DNA of 64,000 nucleotides from Cryptomeria japonica (taxonomy: Eukaryota; Streptophyta; Pinopsida; Cupressales; Cupressaceae): assembly GCF_030272615.1 (NCBI RefSeq), contig NC_081412.1, forward strand, positions 691,000,083 to 691,064,082, written 5' to 3'. The notes beneath the pieces were generated by a model. The model worked only from the letters and a program-made list of their open reading frames with translations. It did not search any database and was not told the origin of the DNA. Numbering within the stretch: position 1 is the first letter of the stretch; every line of letters starts with the position of its first letter. Shown here in pieces: positions 54,548 to 64,000 of this stretch. The position numbers were made by a program, and so were the translations under genes.

Positions 54548-55794
54548 TGTAGCATCCTAAAATTGTGACATTTGCAATTTCGACTGCATTTGGGTCTTCA
54601 CGATGGCGATGCAACACGGAACCTGAATGGAGACCCCGAAACTTGTTCATGACATCAAAAACTACATTTTTCTACACCCTGGCCTGATCCTCCTTGCACC
54701 CTGCTATCTCGGGAGGTGGGACCATGGCGCCCAGCACCCTGGTCCTTCAAGACTAGGGCGCCCAGCGCCCTGGTCCCCCAGGACCATGGCACCCAGCACC
54801 CTGGTCTCTAGCCCTATTTTGGGCCCGATCTCTTATGGGGCTTCGGGTCTTTAAGTTTGCAAATTGGAAAATAATGTTTCTTGGTCGGCCTAAGTTCGGG
54901 AAAATCAGTCTATCAGCCCTAATTGACAAGTATATAAACTACATTTCCTCTCCCATTTTGGGGAGGAAGAAAATAAGCAAGAGCAAGACGCGGAAGCAAC
55001 ATTAAAGCATTCAAGCATTCCTTCAAGCAATTGAGCATTCTAAGTCTCCATTCAAGGCTAGGTGTTGCATTCAAGACAAGGATTCAACCATTGAAGAGGA
55101 GATCACATACAACATACAACATACTACATACATTACACCTTCGCATGTAAGAATACAAGCATTCTTACAACAAAGTATCAGTACTTGTTTACATTAAAAA
55201 CATTTACATTTACAGCATTCTCATTTCTTGGTTAATTCCAAAACCGGGGTTTGACCTAAAGGCAAACCCCTCATCCCTAACCCCCCAATCATCCTCTCTT
55301 TTATGTGTGTAGGTTGCAGGTACGCGGCTGTAATTGAAGATCTGGAATCCTTGTGTAAAGACAAACAGATCCACCTTCGTTTCACGGATTTTTCGGAGGA
55401 CCGTGTGCACGCCGGGCGCCATCGTCCCATCAACTTTCACTCAAATTTGCAGAACAGCACCATCTCGACATTTTACTACTAATTCTAGGTCCGCAGCTTC
55501 ATCCCATATCCCTATCTCTATTTATAAGCGAATCTTTCCTACTTTACATGCATTCCTAGTTCAATCTTTCTATCTACATTCTTTACAAAAGAGGGTATCC
55601 TTGATGTCTTAACCCTTGAAACTCATGTAGAATCCAATCTTGCATTGTGTGGGATTGGATCTTATGGGTTTCAACCCCTCTTTTGAATGTAAAGTCTCCC
55701 CTAAGTGAAAACCATCAATCCTAGTGACTCTCCCTTCTCTCTCCTTGGAGTTGGGGAGGGGAGAACAACTAGGGTTCGATTTTTCCACTTTACA
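54548..55794 (+). repeat. GagPro-E right LTR (1247 bp)
   Basis: Same ends as the left LTR, followed by TSD CTTTC at 55795-55799. Several CpG and CpNpG sites differ from the left LTR by transitions. Confidence 0.92.
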
Positions 55795-55799
55795 CTTTC

Positions 55800-57230
55800 T
55801 ATGAGAAGTATGTCTTCACCAAAACGTCCTTCTAACAGTGCTCCTATTCATGCAGGTAAGGAAATCAAGTCGGCTCAGCCTAGACGCAGACCTAGCCCAA
55901 CTCTGGATTTCAGTACCCCTCAGCATACTCGATCACGTAGTGTTGCCTAGAGGAGGATGGACTAGGTCAAGGATATGGGAGTCAAAGATGTCGTGCTTGA
56001 AGGTCAGATCTTTGAAATTGAAGATTTGGATGGTGAATTTGCTTGTGCTCTAGACTCCCAAACGGTGACTGTGGCTATGATGCCACCCCCAAAGATGATT
56101 GAAGGAACTTCTCATTCTGCTATGACTCCTAAATGGTTAACAACCTCAGTGAACAAGAAAAGGAGCTTTCTTCCTATGACCATTCCAATTCAGGAGATGG
56201 TTGCCAAGCACTCTGAGAAGAATCCAAAGCCAAAGAGGTTCAAGACCACTGTGCACCTAGACAATGACGAGGAAACTGGTAAATGGACGGCAAAAATTGC
56301 CTCTTACAAACCGAAAGATGAGAACAAAGAGGCCAGTTCTGATGATTTTGAAATCACAAAAATAGAGTTGGGAAAGATGAGCAGGGATACAGATAATCAT
56401 TTTTTCCAACTATCTGTGAAGAAGATGCTTACCCGGTCAGAGAAGGATGGACGGGAGAAAAGAGAACTTAAAAGACATATAAGTGTTTTGGCTCAGTTCA
56501 TCAGTAGCATCGGTTGCCTTGGAGCAATTACAATATCCCATGCCACTGAGAATTTTGACCCAACTTCTCCGAAAAACAAGAAGTTGATGAATCAAGTTCA
56601 ACGGGCTAAGAGCATTGCTGAAGCAGTTGAAAAATGGATTGAACAAGTAATCAAAGATGGTGAAAAATACATTGGCAAAATGTCCTGCCTCTGTTTACCA
56701 AAACGGAAGAGTATGGAACTACCAGATTTTTGACAAAACATTCAATTAAGCTGGTATCTGATGAATGCCAACTTTTCATGTTAAAGAAAACTATCATGTG
56801 GCAGGTGCTCACCTTTCAGTCGGTAATTACAGATGCGAAAACCTCCGTCTATGAACTCTAGGATTTTCAGAGCAGTATTGTCAAAGATAATAAAGTGGTT
56901 AACCCCGATCATGACTGGGAACTAGGAATTTGCGGGTCAAGTACATAGGAAGCAGTCAAGTCTTTCTGATTGAACATGGAGAAGATCAAAGTTAGGAGTA
57001 GTTTCATGCCGGAGGATATAACCAAAGTGGCTAGGATCGAATCTATGGTTTTCATTGGGAATGATCAACTGCCGAAGCACTCAGAGAAGATGGTGCAACA
57101 CAAGTGGAATAAAGAGGTGGCAAAGGCGAAGCTTAATGCAATGAAAGTCCCAAGCCAATCAATGATCCAAGAACTCATGGCTGCTCATGACACTCGCAAA
57201 GACAGAGAAGAGGATGATGATGAAATATGA
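55800..57230 (+). pseudogene. LTR-encoded reading frame, soloLTR-D copy, C-terminal part
   Basis: It continues in frame from 47917 with MRSMSSPKRPSNSAPIHAGK, a Pro/Arg-rich segment and two stops near 55950-55965, then an open part at 55975-56733: PKWLTTSVNKKRSFLPM, IPIQEMVAKH, ETGKWTAKIAS, IEQVIKDGEKYI. A deletion and frame change near 56680 follow, then SIKLVSDECQLF-like sequence and the C-terminus at 56970-57230 (FIGNDQLPKHSEKMVQHKW) ending in the acidic EEDDDEI and a stop. The order and blocks match Gypsy-A 1621-3192 and Gypsy-C 58607-59664. Confidence 0.78.
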
Positions 57231-58174
57231 CATAATACATCCGCTTTGGGCTAGTTTTCTTTATTTAAAAAAAAAACATTTTTCATAGTTATGCAAAAAC
57301 TTCGGGACAACTGTCCCAAAATACTTTCTGTTGGTTTTGTAACTATTTTATTGGGGAGTGGTCAAGTTTTCAGGGAGACCCCCCCCATTTAGACTATAAA
57401 TTAAGTAGAATCGAGGGTAGAAGGGTTAGTTTTTTGGGGAGTAACTGATTTAAAAAAAAACTTGGACGTGTGTTTGTTTTGATATTTTCTATTCCTAATC
57501 AAAGGAGGAATCAGATGGTGGAGATCCGTGGTGGAAAAAGATTAGTAGATGTATCATTATTTCTTTGATTACACAAAGATATATATATGAGATCTGGTCA
57601 TATTGTTTTTGGGGAGAAGAAAGATCTGTGTATTTTGAATCCGAATAGATAACATGTCTTTGCATATGTTCATTCGATCAAGTAATAGTATTTGATTATT
57701 TCATTGCAGTTTTTCATTATTCCTCTGATGTTCTTTCCTTTGAATGTGTTGTTTACTCTGGAAAGATTCATGTTTGTGGGTGCATTCATTTTCTTTGAAT
57801 ATGTTCGTCTTTATTTGGAAGAAGTATATTGAACTTTGTTTCAGTTACTGTAATTACATACTTTGAAAATTAAGAAGATAGTTTCCATTATTTATGAGAT
57901 ATGAGGAAATTTATAGCCTTTCATCCAAGAATGATATAGGCGGCCTTATATGCTTTCTGGTTAAAATCTTTTCATTTGGATATAAATATAAAAACAAAAA
58001 AAAACACACTTTATGAAAAATCTAGATAGGGAGCTGTACCTAGGCAAAAATTCAGAGGGAGGTGATTGAACAAATGCCTACCCAACTATTCAGTGAACCA
58101 TTTGTTCTTAAAACAAGGTAACAGAGTTTTAAAATTAATCATTTAAATGCAAAGAGCAAATTTGTTCACTAACA
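57231..58174 (+). other. soloLTR-D downstream part, no gene seen
   Basis: This is the 3' end of the LTR, AT-rich, homologous to 761-1620 and 11592-12451. It ends in AAATTTGTTCACTAACA. Probably R/U5; no coding region seen. Confidence 0.75.
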
Positions 58175-58179
58175 GGATG

Positions 58180-60370
58180 TATCAGGCCTTGGCCCAGTTT
58201 GTATCATGGAGAATGGGTTGATGGAATGAAGATTTATGATTATCATCCACATCTTCAGCTGCAAAAGTGCCATGAAGATTTCCAGAGAGTTCATGATGTT
58301 TTTGCAAGGAGATTAATCTATGAACTTCAAGGGAATGTAAACAAAAGACTATCTGATGAAGTTGTGCAATTAATGAGAACATATGGGAGTTATTTTATTC
58401 AGTGTCCTCAGTTCACTTACATCAGAGTTGGAGGGTTCTAAGGAGAACCATTTAAATTACCAGGGTTTTCTCTTTACTGTTTTATGTTGATCAAACTTTG
58501 TAGGTAGCTTGCTCACATTGGTAAGAGAGCACTAGCCAAGTAGGACTCAAGTGTCTCCTTCCTAGTTGAGCCGGGTTATTATATTTGCAGAACCCTTTCT
58601 GATGCGTTGAACCTAGAGGTCAACTTCAAAAAACTTAATCAACAATATTATACACCTCGGCCTAATTTTGAAAGCAAAGGTTATGCTCAAGTGCATCTAG
58701 CTCTCAAGGAAGGTTTTTTTCACATCCCACAACTTGATAACTTCTCAAAGGATTGTAGTGATGAATTTGAAGTAAGAAGAAGAACATTTTCTAGGTTCAC
58801 AATGGGTCAAATCACTATCTTTCAATTCAAAATGAATGTAATAGTGGTTGTAGATAATTGCGATGATTTGATTGATCCATAATATACTGAGAAAGTACAG
58901 GGTTCCCCAATCCCAAAAATAGAATGGGATAATAAATAGGAGGATCAAATCCAATTGAAAACATTCCCTGTTATTCGCAGGAATGAGCAATGGTTGCGAA
59001 AATAGAGACTTGGGAAGTTAGTGATCAAAGATTCTCCTATTGTAGTTCAAAATGTTTTGTCTAATAAATCTGTTAAAATTTGTGTTGCAGGTGGCACCAA
59101 AGTTAAAGTTGAGGCAGATACTACTAAACATTCGAAGAAGTCCCTTGTAATCCAGCTTCCAACTCATATCACTAGATCAAGAACCATTAACAAGGGCAAA
59201 AAACTGCCTAAAAGCACAGTAGTGGTTGATTTAGAAGGGTCCCCAAAGGCTTGGCAAACCAGAACATTGAGATGCCCATCATAGAAGTTGGTGATATTGA
59301 AAAGCCTGAGGAAGAAGAAGTAGATATTGAAGGTTCATTGATCTTAGCAAATGTTGGTGTTGATCAATCCCAAACAAAGAAGGATGCAGGTTCTAGCACT
59401 CCTCATTGGTTAGAAACCGCACTCAGTAGTAAAAAGAAAAATGTGGTTCCTGTTTCGATTTCCATTGAGGATATGGTCAGTAAATGTTTGGGAAGAACTC
59501 CAAAATACCAAAAGCTTAAAACAATTTCCAAAATGGATTTTGACCAAGATACTGGCAATTGGACTGCTGAAATAGCACGTCTTGTTTCAAATAAAGAGGT
59601 AGAAAATCCTTCAGCAAAGGATTTTGCCATTGACAAGATTAATTTAGGGGCTGATCATGGGTAGCTGATGTACACCATTTGTAATCTTCTATAAAAAGAA
59701 TAATAAGAAGAACTTGGAAGGACGAAAAGGATAAACATGATCTCAAGGAGACGCCTAGACATATGGTTGAGTATATAGATGTTATTCACAATCCCAATCC
59801 CCAACCAATTTCATAGCTACCCACATCATTTGATCCTAAGTCACTTGCTAATCAAAATCTCTTGGGTCAAATTCAAACAAGAAAGATGGTGACAAAAAAA
59901 TTTCTGGAGTGGTTAGATGGGATTACTCAATCTGGCACAAAGTACTTCAAGAACCTGAGCAAAGTATATGAAAATGCCATAACCGTAGTGAGAGAGCTGG
60001 AAATAGAAATTACTAATTGGATAAAAAGGAGGAAACAAAATGGATAGTTGTGGTAGCTCAAATGAATGATGTGCAAAGTTATGGCATTATGAAGTGTTTG
60101 TCATAAAAACCTGTGCAAGGCTTGGATGATAATGTTCTCTACGTGTGCAAGAAGAGCAATGAGTGGCGTAACTCTGTTGTGAAGCAGGGATGTGAAGAGT
60201 CTACCAAACTGTGAAACGAGTTATCTCAACTCGTTTTATCCATGCAGAATGACTTAAAATGCATAGGAATCAAATGGCTGAAGGAGGATGGGAAAACAAT
60301 AGAGAGCCTGGAAGTTATCACCCAATCCTTCTAAGGAAAAATTAATTATCTTAGAGAAGCAAAAACTCTA
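58180..60370 (+). pseudogene. LTR-encoded reading frame, Gypsy-C copy, C-terminal part (decayed)
   Basis: Recognisable blocks are HEDFQRVHDVFARRLIYELQ, YIRVGGF (58199-58441), a diverged middle (58607-58882), a basic segment (59021-59284) and PHWLETALSSKKKNVVPVSI, ISIEDMVSKCLG, DTGNWTAEIARL (59251-59664). After that frames break up, but IKDGEKYI-like and coiled-coil remnants continue to about 60050-60370. The pattern W-L-x-T...P-[VM]-[ST]-I-x-I-[QE]-[DE]-M-V is shared with both other subfamily members. Confidence 0.72.
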
Positions 60371-60773
60371 ACGATAAATGATTTCTCAAAAATGGTGAAA
60401 AATTGAGTCCCTACTTTTTCTATACATAGGAAACCTGGGTAGTCATGTGGATATTGTGGCCCAAGTTCAACAAGACAAGGAAGTGTGGTGATAGAGGATT
60501 GTTCATATCGGACTCCCAAACCATGATGTTATATAGAGTTTTTTAGCTGCTCATTTGGATTGGAAACGTCTCACCATTGAAGTGCAGAATCAGCTCAAGG
60601 ATCTCGCTCCATAGCTTCAATCATGATCATGCACGCCCTCTAAATTTATTTGATGATGAATTTTAGGACAGTTTCTAGAGATTAGTTTTTTGTTTATATT
60701 TCAAAAAGTGAATCTTGACTTAGGGGCAGAGTTATGTAACTCTATGTTTCCCTAAACTGCATTTAGCCAATCT

Positions 60774-60800
60774 GTGGTTGTGTGTGTGTGTGTGTGTGTG
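60774..60800 (+). repeat. TG microsatellite
   Basis: An almost uninterrupted (TG)n run inside the Gypsy-C LTR. Confidence 0.9.
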
Positions 60801-61709
60801 TTTAAAAGACTATGTGGGGTCCGAGAATTTTTGGATTTCAAACTTGATATACTTTGTTTTACGGTTGCATAATATTTCAAAAAGTAAACACTCATTTATT
60901 TGTGAATGAATGAAAGTGAATACTTTGGAGTTTCAAACCTATGTTTGATGAATGAAATTGAATTTTTTTTGGAGTTCATTTATGTCAAATTAGTCTCTTG
61001 TTTATTTAAGGAGTGTTATGCATTTGAGGGCATTTAGTTTGAAAGTTCCTTTTGAATGAAAGGGTGCGAGACATAACAAAGTCTGTGAGATTTGTCATTT
61101 AAGAATTATATTTCTACATATTTCATTTATAGCATAGTGATGTGTAAATGTGGAAATGCCTTTGGTACTTTCTGGTTAAAAGTATATGCATAGTTTATTT
61201 TCTTGTTTCCATTCATTGAAAATCTAAGAGGGAGTTGTACCTCAGAAAATTTAGAGGGAAACTTCCATAAGTGTTAGAGTTATCTTGTATTGGCTAATAA
61301 TTATTTATTTAATTATTAGTCTATTATACTCTACGCTTAAGCTAAACTTAGGCATTTAATAATATGGTAGGTATTTAATAATTATTCTAATTATGAAATA
61401 TGCTTTATCCCTTTAGGGTTTCTTTAGGGTTTCATATTCTCCTTTCATAAGGATTGTATTGTATTTTTTCTATTATATTCCCTCTCTAAATGATAATCTT
61501 TTTCTTCAGAGCCATTATTGTGTTTTTGTCTCCAATCTTCTCTTGTGACAGGTATTTTGCTTGCAGGTGCTCTTGGGATCTCTGAAGTTGTAATTTCTCA
61601 ACTTCCTCAATAAGTTTACCCAGCTGTTTGTTTATTGTTTTGTTCTTTAAAGGGGCAATAGAGTTGTAATTATTTCATTTTCATCAAAGGACAAATCTGT
61701 TAACCAACA

Positions 61710-61734
61710 GATTTTTGGCAACTCTACTAGGGAG
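61710..61734 (+). promoter_or_regulatory. Gypsy-C primer-binding site
   Basis: GATTTTTGGCAACTCTACTA, then GGGAG, follows the LTR end and matches the Gypsy-A site with a few substitutions. Confidence 0.75.
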
Positions 61735-62098
61735 ATCAAATCAAGAACAGTTGCCTAGACATAAAAAGAAATGGTTGTATCTCTTGAAGTAGCTTTCCTA
61801 TTGTGTAATTTATTTTAAAATATTTAAATAAACAGGAAGTCATAATTGAGTTGTATACTGCAACAGACTGGAGTCTAGAATATATACCAGATCCTTAAGG
61901 AGGGAAGGAGTTGTTGATCCTATTTTTCAGGAGTTATAAAATTTTAGTTTTGCATGTACTCCTCCTCGTGTAAGGTAGGAAATAATTAGACCTCATTATC
62001 CCTCTCCCATACCTTTCACGGCCCCTACTTGCCAAGCCTTAATCTTGCACAGAACAGTCTTGCCTATTGTTATCAATCTTGTACCTTTTACCCTTCCA
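61735..62098 (+). other. Gypsy-C leader, no gene seen
   Basis: A leader of about 360 bp between the primer-binding site and gag. Nothing recognisable is in it. Confidence 0.6.
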
Positions 62099-63706
62099 AT
62101 GGCTCAGTCGTGGGGAGCTTCTATAGGGCCCCTAAATTTGGGAGCTAACTTAAATGCTCTTCCTAAGGGAGTGAAAGATAATCTACCAAAATTTAATGGT
62201 GATGGGAAAACATAAATAGATGAGAATTTGAATGCTTTTGATGTAGTATGTGGTGTATTAGGTGTTCAACATGAAGATGTGGTTGTGAGGCTTTTTGTAC
62301 AAACCCTAATCGATGTTGCAGTGGAATGGTTCTATCATTTTCCCAATGGTTCAATTACCACTTGGGATGATATGAAAACAAGATTTGAAGCTAGGTTCAA
62401 GAGTGCTGAAGATGAGCATTCTCTTCTTGCTCAGCTGACTCAATTAAAAAAAGAAATTCATGAACCTATGAAAAAATTTATGGCCAAATACAACAAAATA
62501 ATTAATAAAATTCCAGCAAATAAAAGACCTTTTGTTGATAATCAAAAGTGTTTCTTTCCCAATTTAATGCCCCCTAATATAGGTTTTCATCTCAGGAGAC
62601 AAAGGGTAGATGATCTTGTAGCAGCCCAAACATTAGCCATTGAGTTAGAGGATGATTTAATCACAACTGGCAAATGGAAGAAAGAAGTTCAAACACCAAA
62701 TACTCAGCCTTCAACTTCTTCTGATCCAATGATACAAAGATTGGTCAATGATGTTATGGCATTGAAAATATAGTTACCAAAAGCTAATGCCCCTTTCTAG
62801 AAACCTTACCAAGATATTCCCAGAAGAAATTACAATCAGCCAACGAATACTGGTAATAAGGCATTACAACTCCCACATGCACATCAGAGGCTTGCTATTG
62901 AACCTCCTCCTGGAAAAGGCAGCATGTATATCTTTCATTTGATGGATGACCATGATGGAAGTTCATGTCTAGAAATGGTGCACTATGCACAAATGACCAA
63001 TACAAGAGAAATGGTGGAAGAGATTGTAGATGATGGGAGAAATTCTGAGAAGCCTGTTGACTCTGGAATTCACTTCTTTGAGTACAAAACAGATTTAGAA
63101 AGAGGAGGTGATAAATTGGTTACTTTAGAAGATCCTTCATGTGTTGTATTGACTAGGAATTAGCATAATCTCAAATCCACAAATGATGCAGCTTCTCCAA
63201 AAATATCAATCAAAGGTAAGGAACTTCAGACCCGAACCCCTACTAGTAGTTCAAAGGTTCAAGAGATTGAATTGTTAAAAAGACCTAATCCTGAGGCTTC
63301 ATTTGATATTGTGGAATTTCTTAAGTCATCAAAAATCCAAATTTCCCCTGCTAAATATCTTAGATTGAACCCCAAGGAACTAGATAAATTAATAAAGTAC
63401 ATCAAAGGTGAATATTCCCAAATTGAGTCTAGCAGTCAATATTCCATTAATGCTGAGTCTTTTGATGTTAAATTTGATGTTTCATTGTTTGAGTCATCTG
63501 TGCTTGCCCCTGATTTGATTGCTAATGAACCTAATGATTCTCCTCCTCTATTTTACCCAAATTTGGATCCATTCTATGTGTCTTTGTTTATCAATGATCA
63601 CAAGCTTAGTAATTGCATTATAGAATATGGTGCATCAGATAATATCATGCCTTCTATATTAGCTAAAGTTTTGGGCCCATCCCTCACTAAGACATTTGGT
63701 AGATAC
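62099..63706 (+). pseudogene. Gypsy-C gag-protease, one frame with four stops, truncated
   Basis: The ATG at 62099 (MAQSWGASIGPL) matches the Gypsy-A gag start. The whole 1.6 kb stays in a single frame, broken only by stops at about 62213 (TAA), 62771 (TAG), 62798 (TAG) and 63162 (TAG). The gag core is VEWFYHFPNGSITTWDDMKT, EDEHSLLAQLTQLKKEI and NIGFHLRRQRVDDLVAAQ; then SSDPMIQRLVNDVMALK, a degenerate knuckle (FHLMDDHDGSSC), VTLEDPSCVVLTRN, KELDKLIKYIKGE and the protease start NCIIEYGASDNIMPS. The protease has EYGAS where Gypsy-A has DSGAS, so the catalytic Asp is Glu. LARD-H cuts it at 63706; open codons after that belong to LARD-H. Confidence 0.85.
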
Positions 63707-64000
63707 TGTAGTCACATAAATTTGTCCACTTAATTAAATGAATACTTAGTATTTATTTGATTATTTAACCATCAATTAATAATTAATTAAATTAATATTT
63801 AATTAATTCATCTTAACCCTATTCTCCTATTAATTAAATAAATTATTCAATTTATTTGATTTAATTCACTTAACCAAATTCAGACCATTAATTAAATAAA
63901 TAAATCATATTTATTTAATTAAATCTTCTCTCACATTTAAATAAATTAATATTTATTTAAAACCCCCAAAATCCCACCTCTCACATTTAAATAAATAAAT
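63707..64000. mobile_element. LARD-H: start of another LTR, running off the window
   Basis: TGTAGTCACATAAATTTGTC at 63707 resembles the LARD-G LTR start TGTAGACGCATAAAAATGAC, and the following sequence is dense in TTAATTAAAT words as in LARD-G. It interrupts the Gypsy-C protease. The preceding GATAC (63702-63706) is the likely target copy, but the other end is outside. Orientation cannot be fixed from one LTR, and no gene is visible. Confidence 0.7.

Larger units (their letters stand above)
47918..55794 (+). mobile_element. GagPro-E: non-autonomous gypsy-type element with only gag-protease
   Basis: LTRs TGTAGCATCC...CTTTACA (47918-49180, 1263 bp; 54548-55794, 1247 bp) are flanked by a perfect TSD CTTTC. 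Between them lie a primer-binding site (TGGTGAACCCGACGTG), a 1.2-kb leader, one long gag-protease frame and a polypurine tract (GTGGGGGCTAAA). There is no RT, RNase H or integrase, and no room where they could have been lost without trace in the 740 bp after the frame. It fits the TR-GAG type on a gypsy background. Confidence 0.92.
45424..58174 (+). mobile_element. soloLTR-D: solo LTR of the Gypsy-A family, itself hit by GagPro-E
   Basis: A single LTR TGTTAC...TAACA is flanked by a perfect TSD GGATG (45419-45423 and 58175-58179). Removing GagPro-E (47918-55799 including one target copy) leaves about 4.87 kb, the same size as the Gypsy-A LTR. No internal region is present, so the element was reduced by LTR-LTR recombination. 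It interrupts the Gypsy-C LTR within the LTR reading frame of its own relative. It preserves the best copy of the LTR reading frame. Confidence 0.93.
58180..61709 (+). repeat. Gypsy-C 5' LTR, second part
   Basis: Resumes after the second GGATG and ends AAATCTGTTAACCAACA. It contains the rest of the decayed LTR reading frame and then non-coding sequence (60370-61709) with a TG repeat at 60774-60800. Confidence 0.85.
43867..63706 (+). mobile_element. Gypsy-C: Tat-like gypsy element, 5' part
   Basis: The 5' LTR starts TGTTACCCCC at 43867, after TAGTC, and ends AACCAACA at 61709; soloLTR-D interrupts it. Without that insertion the LTR is about 5.09 kb. The primer-binding site and a gag-protease frame follow, homologous to Gypsy-A. 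The element is cut at 63706 inside the protease by LARD-H, and the rest lies outside the window. Its LTR is clearly more diverged from Gypsy-A and soloLTR-D than those two are from each other, so it is a separate subfamily. Confidence 0.88.

Overview
This window is a stack of nested LTR retrotransposons from a plant nuclear genome. It is AT-rich, full of frameshifted gag-pol remnants, carries Tat-type Ty3/gypsy and Ty1/copia elements with target-site duplications (TSDs), and shows no recognisable host gene. A large repeat-rich seed-plant genome (a gymnosperm is plausible) fits, but the species cannot be read from the sequence.

Layout. The base layer is an old copia element on the minus strand (Copia-B), left in four pieces: 1-760, 31348-31636, 31637-32157 and 41756-43866. 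Three elements split it. (1) Gypsy-A (761-31347, minus, TSD CAGAG/TAGAG) has 4.7-kb LTRs and a decayed gag, protease, archaeal-type RNase H, RT, RNase H and integrase. Its 5' LTR is broken by a copia-type gag-protease element (Copia-F, 14248-30310, plus), whose primer-binding site is in turn split by a non-coding element (LARD-G, 15305-25795, TSD AGAGC). (2) Copia-A (32158-41750, minus, TSD GATAG) interrupts the Copia-B RNase H codons and carries a 991-bp terminal-inverted-repeat element, TIR-M (32828-33818), in its 3' LTR. (3) Gypsy-C (43867 to at least 63706, plus) interrupts the Copia-B integrase. Its 5' LTR holds a solo LTR of the same superfamily (soloLTR-D, 45424-58174, TSD GGATG), and that solo LTR holds a gypsy-type gag-protease element (GagPro-E, 47918-55794, TSD CTTTC). 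A further LTR (LARD-H) starts at 63707 inside the Gypsy-C protease and runs off the window.

Most unusual content. The 4.7-5.1 kb LTRs of the Gypsy-A/C/D family each contain one sense-oriented reading frame of about 3 kb (roughly 970-1000 codons). It is present in all four LTR copies, starts 850-960 bp inside the LTR and ends 860-945 bp before its end. It resembles neither gag nor pol. LARD-G also has a remarkable leader: blocks of TAGCGC-type motifs spaced at exactly 21 bp.

How the parts work together. Only Gypsy-A, Copia-A and Copia-B ever had RT and integrase, and all three are decayed here. Copia-F and GagPro-E encode only gag and protease, and LARD-G encodes nothing, so each must have been mobilised by enzymes supplied elsewhere. 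LTR similarity follows the nesting order: LARD-G and Copia-F LTRs are almost identical, GagPro-E intermediate, Gypsy-A and Copia-A clearly diverged. Many in-frame stops sit where a sister copy or the family has glutamine, which fits cytosine-methylation decay.
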